NCBI GenBank assembly: GCA_965198865.1
Contig: CBDAQA010000025.1
Span: 496,001-560,000, forward strand
DNA length: 64,000 bases
Direction of reading: 5' to 3'
Origin: CBDAQA01 sp965198865
Lineage (GTDB): Bacteria > Planctomycetota > Phycisphaerae > Tepidisphaerales > Tepidisphaeraceae
Under the pieces are notes generated by a model. The model did no database searches. It worked only from the letters and a program-made list of their open reading frames with translations, and was not told the DNA's origin. How positions within the stretch are numbered: the first letter of the stretch is position 1; every line of letters begins with the position of its first letter. Positions 26,916 through 35,513 of this stretch are shown here, piece after piece. The translations under genes and the position numbers were made by a program.

Positions 26916-28039
26916 GCTACCGGGGGCGGGTGGCCAAGTCGATCGTGACGGCCGTGGGGGAGGTGCGGGTGGAGCGGCGGTACTACGCGTCGCGGGGGCC
27001 GTGCGGGTGCAAGGCGGTGCCGTGGGACGACTGGGCCGGGGTGCCGGCGGGGCACAAGCTGACCGTGGCGGCGCGGCGGATGGTGACGCTGGCGGGGTCG
27101 GGCTGGTCGTTCGACGAGGCGGCGGAGAAGGTCCGCGAGCTGTGCCGGCTGCCGGTCAGCGACGACGTGGTCCGGCGGGTCTGCGACGCCGAGGGGGAGG
27201 CGGCGGCCCGGTGGTTGAAGGGCGACCCGGCGTCGGCCGCGCCGATGGCGGCGGCCGAGGGTGAGGTCGAGTTCTACACCGACGGGGTCAGCGTCAACAC
27301 GGTCGACGGGTGGCGCGAGATGCGGGTCAGCGTGTTCGCCAAGCGGGCGGCGGCCGACCCGGTGCCGCCGGCCCAGTGGGACCAGCGGGACCTGGGGCCG
27401 CCGGCGTGCCGGGTGGCGTGGGCGGCGATCGCCAGCAGCGGCCTGGTCGGGGCGTCGTGGCGGCGGATGCTGGACCACCTGGGGCTGGCCGGCTGCCCGC
27501 GGCTCAGCGTGCTGGCGGACGGGGCGCGGTGGATCTGGGACGAGGCGGCCAAGCGCTTCCTGGCGGTGGTCAACGTCGAGTGGGTCGTGGACGTCTACCA
27601 CGTGGCCGAGCACGTGCACGCCGCCGGGCAACAAATGTTCGGCCGCGGGACGCCGGCCGCCCGGGACTGGGGCGAGCGGCAACTGGCGGACCTGATCCGG
27701 CTGGAGGGCCCGCGGTTCATCGAGCACCTCGAGCGGGAGCGAGCCGACCTGTCGAACGGCGGCGGCGACCCACGCGTGGCGGCCCTGGACGGCCTGATCG
27801 GCTACCTGTCGGCCAACCAGGACAGCCTGTGGTACCGCACCCGCCTGGCCGCGGGCCTGCCGATCGGGTCGGGGCTGGTCGAGGGGACGTGCAAGAACAT
27901 GATCGGCAAACGCCTGAAGCTGAACAACCCGCGGTGGCGGGTCCGCCGGGCCGAGCACATGGCCGCGTTGCGGTGCCTGCACTACAGCAAGCTGTGGCCG
28001 GCCTACTGGGAGTCAAAGTCAGCCGCGCTGGCCGCCTGA
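26912..28039 (+). CDS. ISKra4-family transposase, catalytic frame (orfB)
   Basis: A 375-residue DDE-type transposase part. Typical blocks are VGEVRVERRYYASRGPCGC, WSFDEAAEKV, YTDGVSVNT (first catalytic Asp), LADGARWIWD (second Asp), VVDVYHVAEHVH, and GLPIGSGLVEGTCKNMIGKR with the final acidic residue in the GSGxVEG motif, followed by RWRVRRAEHMAALRCL. All expected catalytic blocks are intact. The ATG at 26912 overlaps the stop of orfA. Confidence 0.9.
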   Translation: MSYRGRVAKSIVTAVGEVRVERRYYASRGPCGCKAVPWDDWAGVPAGHKLTVAARRMVTLAGSGWSFDEAAEKVRELCRLPVSDDVVRRVCDAEGEAAARWLKGDPASAAPMAAAEGEVEFYTDGVSVNTVDGWREMRVSVFAKRAAADPVPPAQWDQRDLGPPACRVAWAAIASSGLVGASWRRMLDHLGLAGCPRLSVLADGARWIWDEAAKRFLAVVNVEWVVDVYHVAEHVHAAGQQMFGRGTPAARDWGERQLADLIRLEGPRFIEHLERERADLSNGGGDPRVAALDGLIGYLSANQDSLWYRTRLAAGLPIGSGLVEGTCKNMIGKRLKLNNPRWRVRRAEHMAALRCLHYSKLWPAYWESKSAALAA

Positions 28040-28162
28040 ACCCGACCGCCAGGAAAAGGAGCTACACCCCTTCGGCCAATGTTCTAAGCGGCCGTGGCAG
28101 CACGGCGGATGCGCGGGAAGAACGCCGGTAAAACAGACTCGTCGGGACGGCTGCGACAATCT

Positions 28163-28576
28163 TCAAAAAGCCACGACCTTTACCCACACCTCGCGTTGGC
28201 GCGGCCCGTCGAACTCGCAGAACTGGATCCCCTGCCACCGGCCCAGCATGAGCCGGCCGTTCTCGACGATCACGGTCACGCTCGACCCGACGGCCGCCAC
28301 CTTGAGGTGGCTGTCGCTGTTGCCCTCGTCGTGCCGGTAGTAGCTCTCGCGGTGCGGGATCAGTGCCGCCAGCTTCGCCAGCAGGTCGTGCTTCACGTCG
28401 GGGTCGGCGTTCTCGTTGATCGTGACGGCGGCCGTCGTGTGGGGGACGTAGACGATCGCCATGCCGTCGGTCACGCCGGCGGCCGTCACGGCCCGGCGGA
28501 CCACGTCGGTGATCTCGATCATCTGCGCCCGCTCGCGCGTCGGCACGTCGTGGCGGGTCATCGGTCGCGTCGGCAT
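28163..28576 (-). CDS. yjbQ: YjbQ family protein (UPF0047)
   Basis: A 137-residue member of the YjbQ/UPF0047 family; some members show weak thiamin phosphate synthase activity, but the main role is uncertain. Conserved blocks: IVYVPHTTAAVTINENADPD, a HDEGNSDSHLKVAAVGSSV stretch with the conserved His/Asn/Ser residues, LGRWQGIQFCEFDGPR and a terminal VWVKVVAF. AGGA lies before the ATG at 28576. It is 41 bp downstream of an unknown gene on the same strand, possibly co-transcribed. Confidence 0.92.
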   Translation of the reverse strand: MPTRPMTRHDVPTRERAQMIEITDVVRRAVTAAGVTDGMAIVYVPHTTAAVTINENADPDVKHDLLAKLAALIPHRESYYRHDEGNSDSHLKVAAVGSSVTVIVENGRLMLGRWQGIQFCEFDGPRQREVWVKVVAF

Positions 28577-28617
28577 CCGGTGTCCTTTCACAGCGGTCGC
28601 TGACAATACGGTCGGCC

Positions 28618-29133
28618 TCACAAGATCCCGAGCAGCTTCGCCCGCATCTCCCGCGGGAGGTGAACGTCGGTCGCCGCCACCAGGTCCAGCCGGTACCCTC
28701 GCCGACGACGGTAGAACCGCCCGCCCTGCAGGAACAGTCGGCCCAGGACGAACCAGTGCTCCGGCAGGGCGACCGACAGCGCCACGGCCACCGCCCGGCC
28801 TGCATCGTCCAATCCCTCGGGCACCTGGCCGACGAGAAAGAACTCGCCCATCGGCGGCATCTGGATGTCCCACGGCGTCAGGTCCAGGCCGAGGCGATCG
28901 CCGACGGCGGACAGGAGCTCACCGATGCGCGAGCCCGCATCGGGCGGAAACGGCGGTTGGCCGCCGCCGCGGTGCTCGACCTTCCCACGCCGGGCGGCCG
29001 TCGGCCGCATCAGGACCGCCAGCGTCGACAGTTCCCACTCCGGCGACACCCGCGGACACCCCAGGATCGTCTGCGGCGACCGCGCCCGCTGTCGCCCCGG
29101 TCCCCGCGGCCAAGTTGGAATCGGTCGGCCCAC
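28618..29133 (-). CDS. Hypothetical protein
   Basis: A 171-residue protein of unknown function. The first 50-60 residues are basic and Pro/Arg-rich and may not be translated as drawn; the conserved-looking part begins near SRIGELLSAVGDRLGLDL and continues with PPMGEFFLVGQVPEGLD, WFVLGRLFLQGGRFYRRRRG and LVAATDVHLPREMRAKLLG. The exact start is uncertain. It is 41 bp upstream of yjbQ on the same strand and divergent from the LEPR-XLL gene. Confidence 0.55.
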   Translation of the reverse strand: MGRPIPTWPRGPGRQRARSPQTILGCPRVSPEWELSTLAVLMRPTAARRGKVEHRGGGQPPFPPDAGSRIGELLSAVGDRLGLDLTPWDIQMPPMGEFFLVGQVPEGLDDAGRAVAVALSVALPEHWFVLGRLFLQGGRFYRRRRGYRLDLVAATDVHLPREMRAKLLGIL

Positions 29134-29488
29134 GGTTGGATGTTACGGCGGCACGCCAACGGCGTGGATGGGGGATTTCGGACGGTGGCGCGTCGCTTTG
29201 AGGACGACGCGATGGCCGGCCCGCAGTGGACGGCCGATAAGAGCGGCGGCGGTCGCGTTGCCCGGCCGATCGGGAGCGGCGACGCCGCGTGGCACGTCTG
29301 TTGTTCAAGGGCGCGGCGAGCTCAACCCGTAACAACGCTGATCACGCCCGCCTTATCGGACGGGCCGGTGTGAAGCTGTTCCTTGGACGCCGTGCGCGCC
29401 GTTTGGGCTCCAGTAAAATTTGGAATTTCAGTGATGTTAGGCGCGATGCTCCGCGAAGGTGGGGGCGGAAAGCCCCGATCCGTCCTGC
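29134..29488. other. Intergenic region upstream of the LEPR-XLL gene
   Basis: A 355-bp divergent gap. No gene is supported. A short A/T-rich patch (CCAGTAAAATTTGGAATTTC, about 29411-29430) interrupts the G+C-rich sequence about 60-80 nt before the start of the secreted beta-helix gene and is the most likely promoter area; no clear -35/-10 pair is assigned. Confidence 0.35.
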
Positions 29489-32134
29489 ATGAAGCAGAAC
29501 ACCCGGCAGGTGCTTGCGACGGCGGCGAGGTCGGCCCTGGACCCACAGGGTCAGGGGGGGCAGGGGGCCAAGTTCCCCATGTCACTGGAACCCCTTGAGG
29601 ACCGGCGGCTGATGACGGCGGTCCCGTCGGCGACCGGTGGGCCGATCACGCTCAGCTCGAACGGCGTCCTCACGCTGACCGGCAACCCGACGGCCGGCAA
29701 CCAGCTCCGCGTCGACCTCGGCGGGTCCGGCAAGAACCAGATCGTACAGGCCGACGTGAACGGGACGTTCCAGTCGTTCCCCGCGACGACCGTCAAGCAG
29801 ATCCGCATCACCGGCGGCAGCGGGAACGACTACGTCTACGTCGACCCGCGCGTCGGCACGCCGACCAGCATCGTGACCGGCGACGGCAACGACACGATCC
29901 GCACCGGTCACGGCCACGCCACGGTCCGCGCCGGCGATGGCGACGACGCGATCTACACCCACGGCAGCGACAACGCCGTCTACGCCGGGGCGGGCAAGAA
30001 CAGGGTCGTCGGCGACCGCGTGACCGACGCGGCCGGCAACGAGGTCCGCACCGGCGGGCTGGCCAACACCTATCTCTACAGCCGCACCAGGGCCACGGCG
30101 ACCAAGGCGACCACCGCGAAGGCGACCGCCTCGACCGCCGCCACGAAGGCGACGACGGCGCCGACTTCGACGATGCAATCGGCAACGCCAACGACGACCC
30201 AGACGACGACGACGAAGGCGGCGACCCCCACGGCGACGCCGGTCGCCACGTCCGTCGCCACACCGGTGGCCACGAAGACGACGACGGCGTCGCCCGTCGC
30301 CACGTCGCCGGTGGCCAAACCCGTGAGCCAGGTCGTGTCACCGGCCACGACGGCGGTGGTCCAGCCGGCCGTCGAGGTGGCCGGGGGGACGGCGGCGCTG
30401 GACATGGCGGCGCTGACGGCGCCGGTCAACCCCGGGGGCGTGACGGCCGACGGGAAGCCGGTCGCCGTGCTCGACATCATGCCCGGCATCCGCCAGACCG
30501 GGCTGGTCCTGAACGTCGACGGCATGAACTCCAAGGTCGGCACCGGCAACTGCGTGACGACCGAGTACGCCTGGGACTTCGGCGACGCCTCCGGCACCCA
30601 CGACACGATGACCGGCTACAACGCCGGCCACGTCTACGACAAGCCCGGCACCTACACGGTCACCCTCACGGTCACCAACCAGGACGGGCAGGCGTCGGTC
30701 GCCAAGGGGCAGGTGACGATCGCCGCCAGCACCCGGCAGCAGATCTTCGTCGACTCGGTCAACGGCAGCGACAGCAACACCGGCCTGTCGACGTCGGCGC
30801 CGCTGAAGACGGCGGCGGCGGCGTTCGCCAAGCTCGGGGCGAACACCGAGGTGCTGCTCAAGGCGGGCGAGACGTTCTCGCTCGAGGCGGGCATCAGCAT
30901 CAACAGCGCCAACGTGCTGATCGGCAAGTACGGGACCGGCGCCGACCCGACCATCATGCGCGCCGCCGGGTTCGCCGGGCAGGCGTTCCAGACGTTCAAC
31001 GACGCCGACGGCGTGACCATCCAGAACATCACGTTCGACTCGCCCAACGCGGTGTCGACGTCGGCGGCGGCGAACAAGACCGGCGTGGCCGGCATCTACC
31101 TGCGCGGGTCGAACCTGACCGTGCGGAACTGCACGTTCCTGAACATCGACGACGCCGTGAACTCCGCCGGCAACCCCGGCGGGTACCTGGTGGAGGACAA
31201 CGCCGCCCCGCTGGTGAACGGCCTGCGCGGCTACATGGTGTGGGCCCAGGGCAGCCGGGGCACGATCATCGGCAACACGGTGGCCAACTCCACCCGCGAG
31301 CACTGCATCCGGCTGGTCGACGCCAGCCAGGTGACGGTCGAGGACAACACGCTGACCAACCTGAACCGGACCGCCGACGGCGACGTCAGCGACATCAGCA
31401 AGGGGTGCATCGAGATGCAGCAGGGGCAGTACGGGTGGATCGCGGGCAACCACGTGACCGACGGCGACATCCGCGTCGGGCCACGCGGGGCGACCGGGAT
31501 CTACGGCGAGACGGCCACGAGCAGCACCGACAACTGCGTCGTCCAGGACAACCAGCTCACCGACACGTTCATCTTCGTCCAGCCCGGCGCCCACAACGCG
31601 ATGATCCAGAACAACGTGATCGTCGAGAACACGCCCGGCGAGGTCGCGATGACCATCAACGGCACCGACGAGGACGGGCGCACGGCCGAGAACATCGTGA
31701 TCCGCAACAACACCGTGACCCAGGCGGGCACCTCGGGCAACTTCCTCCGCGTCAACGGCTACTGCAGCGGCGTGTCGCTGTACGACAACCTGTACGTCGC
31801 CCCCCAACTGCAGGTGCTGAACAACTGGGCGTGCGCGGTCTACGTGAGCCAGCCGAGCCTGAGCTGCTTCACCAAGATCGCCCACAACGTCTGGCCCGCC
31901 TCGACGGTGGCCACCGGCAAGTGGGGCGGCGGCGGGGCCGAGTACATCGGCACCGACGGGGTGACCGCAGCCGACTGGGTCAGCGCGTCCCAGTGGGACG
32001 CCGAGCCCGAGGTGAGCGGCGACGTGCTGAAGAACGTCACCACCGCCGACCTGGCCGCCGGCACCTACCAGCTGGCCGCCACCGCGTCGGCGACCGGTCA
32101 GGCGGCGGGGGCGACGTTGGCGCGGGCCGCGTAG
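29489..32134 (+). CDS. LEPR-XLL-like secreted protein with RTX-like, PKD and beta-helix regions
   Basis: An 881-residue multi-domain surface or secreted protein. The N-terminus carries SLEPLEDRRLM at residues 32-42, a variant of the LEPR-XLL motif found near the N-terminus of large planctomycete surface proteins. Then come: a short beta region with RTX-like GD-rich repeats (GGSGNDYVYV, TGDGNDTIRTG, AGDGDDAIYT, about residues 100-170) likely to bind calcium; a Thr/Ala/Lys-rich low-complexity linker (about 185-300); a PKD domain (about 320-412, AWDFGDASGT and the GTYTVTLTVTN strand); and a right-handed parallel beta-helix (about 420-740, beginning IFVDSVNGSDSNTG, with repeated NNTV/NTLTN turns), as in polysaccharide lyases. 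The catalytic role of the helix is not established. The ATG at 29489 (KQNTRQVL) is chosen over a GTG 30 nt upstream. Confidence 0.85.
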   Translation: MKQNTRQVLATAARSALDPQGQGGQGAKFPMSLEPLEDRRLMTAVPSATGGPITLSSNGVLTLTGNPTAGNQLRVDLGGSGKNQIVQADVNGTFQSFPATTVKQIRITGGSGNDYVYVDPRVGTPTSIVTGDGNDTIRTGHGHATVRAGDGDDAIYTHGSDNAVYAGAGKNRVVGDRVTDAAGNEVRTGGLANTYLYSRTRATATKATTAKATASTAATKATTAPTSTMQSATPTTTQTTTTKAATPTATPVATSVATPVATKTTTASPVATSPVAKPVSQVVSPATTAVVQPAVEVAGGTAALDMAALTAPVNPGGVTADGKPVAVLDIMPGIRQTGLVLNVDGMNSKVGTGNCVTTEYAWDFGDASGTHDTMTGYNAGHVYDKPGTYTVTLTVTNQDGQASVAKGQVTIAASTRQQIFVDSVNGSDSNTGLSTSAPLKTAAAAFAKLGANTEVLLKAGETFSLEAGISINSANVLIGKYGTGADPTIMRAAGFAGQAFQTFNDADGVTIQNITFDSPNAVSTSAAANKTGVAGIYLRGSNLTVRNCTFLNIDDAVNSAGNPGGYLVEDNAAPLVNGLRGYMVWAQGSRGTIIGNTVANSTREHCIRLVDASQVTVEDNTLTNLNRTADGDVSDISKGCIEMQQGQYGWIAGNHVTDGDIRVGPRGATGIYGETATSSTDNCVVQDNQLTDTFIFVQPGAHNAMIQNNVIVENTPGEVAMTINGTDEDGRTAENIVIRNNTVTQAGTSGNFLRVNGYCSGVSLYDNLYVAPQLQVLNNWACAVYVSQPSLSCFTKIAHNVWPASTVATGKWGGGGAEYIGTDGVTAADWVSASQWDAEPEVSGDVLKNVTTADLAAGTYQLAATASATGQAAGATLARAA

Positions 32135-32140
32135 GTTTGG

Positions 32141-32220
32141 CGGAGCAGAGGGGCGGCGGTGAAGCGGGCCAGTGGGGAAAAGGCAAAACGGCCCGCTCTC
32201 CTCCGCCCCTCCGCCCCTCG
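32141..32220. repeat. GGGGCGG-word inverted repeat
   Basis: Purine-rich left side (CGGAGCAGAGGGGCGG from 32141) and pyrimidine-rich right side (CTCCGCCCCTCCGCCCCTC up to about 32219), with an inner GCGGGCC..GGCCCGC pair. It fills the whole gap between the convergent LEPR-XLL and oxidoreductase genes and could act as a bidirectional terminator. Confidence 0.6.
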
Positions 32221-32224
32221 TCGC

Positions 32225-33337
32225 TCAGTCGATCGTCACCTCACGCCCCGCCTTCGCCGAGCGGTAGACGCCGTCGAGCATCTTCTGCACGGCGAGGCCG
32301 GCCTCGCCAGGCGCGCGGAGCGGGGTGCCCTTGGTGGCGCCGTCGACCCAGTTCCGCATCTTCTGCTTGAACAGGTAGGGGAAGTCGGTGCTGCTGCCGG
32401 TGAACGCCGGCGTGGAGTTGATCATCGTCCCGGCCCGGTCGGTGTACAGCGCCGGCGGGTCCCAGCTCGCGCCGCCCTTGTCGCCCACCAGGTTGAACGT
32501 CCAGACGTCCTCCTTGATGTGCCCGGCGAACATCGCCTCGATCTGCAGGATCGCGCCGTTCTCGAACCGGATCTGCCCGATCGCCAGGTCCTCCACCGTG
32601 TAGGTGGCGTGGTCCCAGTTGGGCCACTGGCTGACCACGTTGCTCGGCTTGTCGCCCAGGTAGGTCCAGGTGTTGCCGCTGGCGGCGACCGGCCTGGGGC
32701 TGCCCATGGCGTAGTGGGCCATCTCCATCACGTGGACGCCGATGTCGATCATCGGCCCGCCGCCCTGCAGCTCCTTCCGCCCGAACACGCCCCAGTTGGG
32801 GATGCCCCGCCGCCGCAGCGCCTGGCACTTGACGAACATCACGTTGCCGAACTGCCCCTCGTCCCGGGCCCGCGTGATGAACTCGGTGTAGGGGTGGTAG
32901 CGGTACTGGAAGCCGACGACCAGCTTCCTGTCGGCCTTCTTGGCCGTGTCGATCATCTCCTGGCACTGGTGCGGGTCCAGCGCCATGGGCTTCTCGACCA
33001 GGACGTGCGCCCCGGCCTTGAGCGCGTCGATGGCCGGCTGGGCGTGGACGCCGTTGGGCGTGCAGACGCTAACCCCGTCGGGCCCGACCTCCCTCAGCAT
33101 GGTGGGCCAGTCGGCGTAGAGCTTGTCGACCTTCCACTTCTCGCCCCACGCCTTGAGCCGCTCGGCGTCGATGTCGACGCCCGCCACCACCTCAACGTCG
33201 GGGAACGTGGTCAGCGCGCCCATGTGCGTCCCGCTGATCCCCCCGCAGCCGACGATCGCCACGCGGAACTTCTTGCCGGTGAACTCGCCCTTCTTCTCGG
33301 CGGCGAACGACTCGGTGGACACGCTCTTCTCGGCCAT
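32225..33337 (-). CDS. Gfo/Idh/MocA-family oxidoreductase
   Basis: A 370-residue NAD(P)-dependent sugar or polyol dehydrogenase-type protein. The Rossmann signature is VAIVGCGGISGTHMGAL (residues 25-41), with the EKPMALD motif and the C-terminal domain segment GGPMIDIGVHVMEMAHY. The substrate is not predictable; planctomycetes carry many paralogs. The start ATG at 33337 has AGGAG 8 nt upstream. It converges on the LEPR-XLL gene and diverges from the next gene. Confidence 0.92.
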   Translation of the reverse strand: MAEKSVSTESFAAEKKGEFTGKKFRVAIVGCGGISGTHMGALTTFPDVEVVAGVDIDAERLKAWGEKWKVDKLYADWPTMLREVGPDGVSVCTPNGVHAQPAIDALKAGAHVLVEKPMALDPHQCQEMIDTAKKADRKLVVGFQYRYHPYTEFITRARDEGQFGNVMFVKCQALRRRGIPNWGVFGRKELQGGGPMIDIGVHVMEMAHYAMGSPRPVAASGNTWTYLGDKPSNVVSQWPNWDHATYTVEDLAIGQIRFENGAILQIEAMFAGHIKEDVWTFNLVGDKGGASWDPPALYTDRAGTMINSTPAFTGSSTDFPYLFKQKMRNWVDGATKGTPLRAPGEAGLAVQKMLDGVYRSAKAGREVTID

Positions 33338-33646
33338 CTCGGGCTCCTGTGAACGGGGGATCTTCAGGTCGCCCCGATGTGTTACCGCCGCCCACGGTGT
33401 TGTGCAAATGCGGGCATGGACCCCGGCGAGGGACCGACCCCGCCAAGGCCGGACACCCCTCTGCCCCCCTGCTCCTCTGCTCCTCCGGCCCTGGTCGAAG
33501 GTTCGGCCGACCGGGTGTAAACGATCTTGCGGCCCAGGGCCGGCCGGGGGTACGATTGCCCCACACGCGGTCCGGGGCCGTTTCACGTCTGGCCCTGCCC
33601 GAGGCATCTCAGTTCGGACCGCGCGGGGAAGCCGGTTGGAGGCGCC
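33338..33646. other. Divergent intergenic region with candidate promoter
   Basis: A 309-bp gap. It holds a pyrimidine-rich run CTCTGCCCCCCTGCTCCTCT followed by GCTCCTCC (about 33468-33486), which looks like one arm of the G/C-rich word repeats seen nearby but without its partner arm. A candidate promoter for the rightward gene is TTGCGG (33527-33532), 18 nt, TACGAT (33551-33556). Nothing else is supported. Confidence 0.35.
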
Positions 33647-34147
33647 ATGCCCATGTCGCTGTCGTCCCGGGGGATCGTCCTGCCGCCCATCCCGCCGATC
33701 GGTCGGCCGGAGTCGTGGTACGCCCGCCAGGTCCACGTCGCCGACAAGGTCGGCGACCAGCACTCGCACGAGGCCCACAAGGTGGCCCAGTACGTCACGC
33801 TCGGCCTCGACCCGGCGCTGCCCTGGCCGAAGAAGCTGCGCTACTTCGACCACGCGCTCCGCCGCCACTGCCGCCCCCCGCCGCTGCCGGCGGAGCACGT
33901 GTGGGTCTTCTACAACGACCTGGCCAACCTGGTCCGCACCCACTGCGGCGAGCAGGCGCTGTTCCTGGCCAGCGCGATGGACGACAGCTACGCCGAGCGC
34001 TGCTGCCGCGGCGAGCCGCACGAGGCCGTCGCCGTCGACGCCGAGCGCTTCTTCGCCAGCCTCCTGCCGTTCGGCAACGACAAGCCCGACCACTTCAACG
34101 AGGCCGACTGGGCGCAGCTGCGGCTGATCCGGGACCAGTGGGTGTGA
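33647..34147 (+). CDS. Hypothetical protein
   Basis: A 166-residue soluble protein of unknown function, rich in His, Tyr, Trp and acidic residues, mostly helical in appearance. Recognisable stretches are ESWYARQVHVADKVGDQHSH, KLRYFDHALRRHCRPP and PFGNDKPDHFNEADWAQLRL. GGAGG at 33638 supports ATG 33647 or the second ATG at 33653. No family recognised. It converges on the ABC ATPase gene across a word repeat. Confidence 0.65.
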   Translation: MPMSLSSRGIVLPPIPPIGRPESWYARQVHVADKVGDQHSHEAHKVAQYVTLGLDPALPWPKKLRYFDHALRRHCRPPPLPAEHVWVFYNDLANLVRTHCGEQALFLASAMDDSYAERCCRGEPHEAVAVDAERFFASLLPFGNDKPDHFNEADWAQLRLIRDQWV

Positions 34148-34157
34148 GCCGAAAATT

Positions 34158-34229
34158 CGAATGTCGAAACCTCGAATTGCGAGACCGACTTGAATCGCTC
34201 AGTTTCGATATCCGAGGTTTCGAAATTCG
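34158..34229. repeat. TCGAAACCTCG-word inverted repeat
   Basis: Arms CGAATGTCGAAACCTCG (34158-34174) and its reverse complement at 34213-34229 differ at one of 17 positions. The surrounding bases repeat TCGAA-like words. It fills the 89-bp gap between two convergent genes. Confidence 0.75.
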
Positions 34230-34236
34230 TCCTTTC

Positions 34237-34998
34237 CTACTCCACGCCCTCGATCGACCCCGCCGCGATCTTCAGGTCCTCGCGCCGCTGGATCTTGTCG
34301 ACCACGCCGTCGCGGACCCAGATGATGCGGTCGCTCACGGCCAGCATCTTGTGGTCGTGCGTCGCGCTGATCACCGTCACGCCGCGCTCCTTGTTCATCT
34401 GGTGCAGCAGCTCGATGATCACCTTCCCCGTGTTCAGGTCCAGGTTCCCGGTCGGCTCATCCGCCAGGATGATCGTCGGGTCGTTGGCGAAGGCCCGGGC
34501 TATTGCCACGCGCTGCTGTTGCCCGCCGCTCATCTCGGCCGGCTTGTTCGTCATGCGGTGGCCCAGCTCGACCCGCTTGAGGATGTCGGCCGCCTTCTCC
34601 TGGGCGTCGACCGTCGTCAGGCCCGCGAAGATCATCGGCAGCGACACGTTCTCCAGCGCCGTCATCACCGGGATCAGGTTGAACGTCTGGAAGATGTAGC
34701 CGATCTTGTGGCACCGCATCCACGCCAGCTCGTAGCTGTCCAGCTGCGCGATGTCGACCTCGTCGATGTACACCTTCCCCTCGGTCGGCTTGTCCAGCCC
34801 GCCGATCATGTTGAAGAACGTGCTCTTCCCCGACCCGCTGGGCCCCATGATCGAGACGTACTCGCCGCGGTTCACGCTCACCGTGACGCCCCGCAGCGCG
34901 CGCACCGTCTCAGTCCCCATGCGGTACTCCCGCTTCACGTCGATCGTGCGCACCGCGTACTCGGGCGTGGGGCCAGGGACGGTGGCGTCATCGCTCAT
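34237..34998 (-). CDS. ABC transporter ATP-binding protein (LolD/MacB type)
   Basis: A 253-residue ATPase of the LolD/MacB/FtsE group that pairs with FtsX-like permeases in lipoprotein sorting or macrolide/peptide export (mechanotransmission type). Walker A GPSGSGKST, Q-loop FQTFNLIPVM, signature MSGGQQQRVAIARA, Walker B IILADEPTGNLD and the H-loop SATHDH are intact. Immediately downstream genes on the other side of a repeat are convergent; upstream on the same strand are a small lipoprotein and an FtsX-like permease, so the three likely form one export module. Confidence 0.93.
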   Translation of the reverse strand: MSDDATVPGPTPEYAVRTIDVKREYRMGTETVRALRGVTVSVNRGEYVSIMGPSGSGKSTFFNMIGGLDKPTEGKVYIDEVDIAQLDSYELAWMRCHKIGYIFQTFNLIPVMTALENVSLPMIFAGLTTVDAQEKAADILKRVELGHRMTNKPAEMSGGQQQRVAIARAFANDPTIILADEPTGNLDLNTGKVIIELLHQMNKERGVTVISATHDHKMLAVSDRIIWVRDGVVDKIQRREDLKIAAGSIEGVE

Positions 34999-35013
34999 CG
35001 GTCACCAAGTGCT

Positions 35014-35065
35014 GAGACGTGAAGACGTGATCGGAGTTGCGGCACGTTTCACGTCTTCACGTCTC
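35014..35065. repeat. GACGTGAAGACGTGA-word inverted repeat
   Basis: The left arm GAGACGTGAAGACGTGA (35014-35030) and right arm (35049-35065) are perfect 17-bp reverse complements built of the GACGTGA word; further GTCTCACGTC words follow. It occupies the gap between the ABC ATPase and the lipoprotein gene. Confidence 0.8.
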
Positions 35066-35071
35066 ACGTCC

Positions 35072-35398
35072 TCACTTCCCGTCCGGCAGTCGCCGCCACT
35101 CGTACGTCTGCCGCACGTCGAGCCGCCGCCGGTCGTTGCCGGCCACGGCGTAGAGCCACTGGATCTGCAGCTGGTCGTTCACCGGCTTGGCGGCCGACTC
35201 GAACCCCAGCCGGTCCCCCGCGCGCAGCGGGTACTCCAGCAGCGGCTCCGACTCGCCCGCGATGAACAGCCCGTACGTGCCCGCCGCCGCCACGTCGTGC
35301 GTGCCGACCGCCGCCATCGGCTCGTGCCGCTCGACCAGCGTCCCGGGGGAGGAGCAGCCCATGAGGATCAGGGTCGCCCAGATCATACTTTTCCGCAT
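35072..35398 (-). CDS. Small lipoprotein of the ABC module
   Basis: A 108-residue exported protein: short signal with lipobox TLILMGC (Cys about residue 15), then a beta-rich mature part (HDVAAAGTYGLFIAGES, PLLEYPLRAGDRLGFES, LQIQWLYAVAG) ending in RRLDVRQTYEWRRLPDGK. No family recognised. Its place between the ATPase and permease genes suggests an accessory lipoprotein of that transporter. Confidence 0.7.
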   Translation of the reverse strand: MRKSMIWATLILMGCSSPGTLVERHEPMAAVGTHDVAAAGTYGLFIAGESEPLLEYPLRAGDRLGFESAAKPVNDQLQIQWLYAVAGNDRRRLDVRQTYEWRRLPDGK

Positions 35399-35418
35399 CG
35401 TCGTCTCCGTCGTCGAAC

Positions 35419-35510
35419 AGCAGAGGGGCAGAGGAGAACAGTGGCAGAGGGGATACGAACGCCGCTTCTCCTGTGCCCCTCCGCACCTCTGCCCCTCTTC
35501 CCCTCAGCTC
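35419..35510. repeat. GAGGGGCAGAGG-word inverted repeat
   Basis: Core arms AGAGGGGCAGAGG (35421-35433) and CCTCTGCCCCTCT (35485-35497) are perfect reverse complements, flanked by further degenerate copies of the same word on each side. It fills the gap between the lipoprotein and permease genes. Confidence 0.75.
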
Positions 35511-35513
35511 CCC

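Larger units (their letters stand above)
26601..28069 (+). mobile_element. ISKra4-family insertion sequence, 1469 bp, with target duplication
   Basis: Terminal inverted repeats of 24 bp: left 26601-26624 and right 28046-28069, both starting GGGTGTAGC from the outside and ending TGGCGG inside, with a diverged centre. Immediately outside both ends is the same 8-mer CTTCGGCC (26593-26600 and 28070-28077), a target-site duplication. Between them lie two overlapping reading frames giving one ISKra4-type transposase. The intact duplication indicates a relatively recent insertion, into the gap between the RRM gene and yjbQ. Confidence 0.88.
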
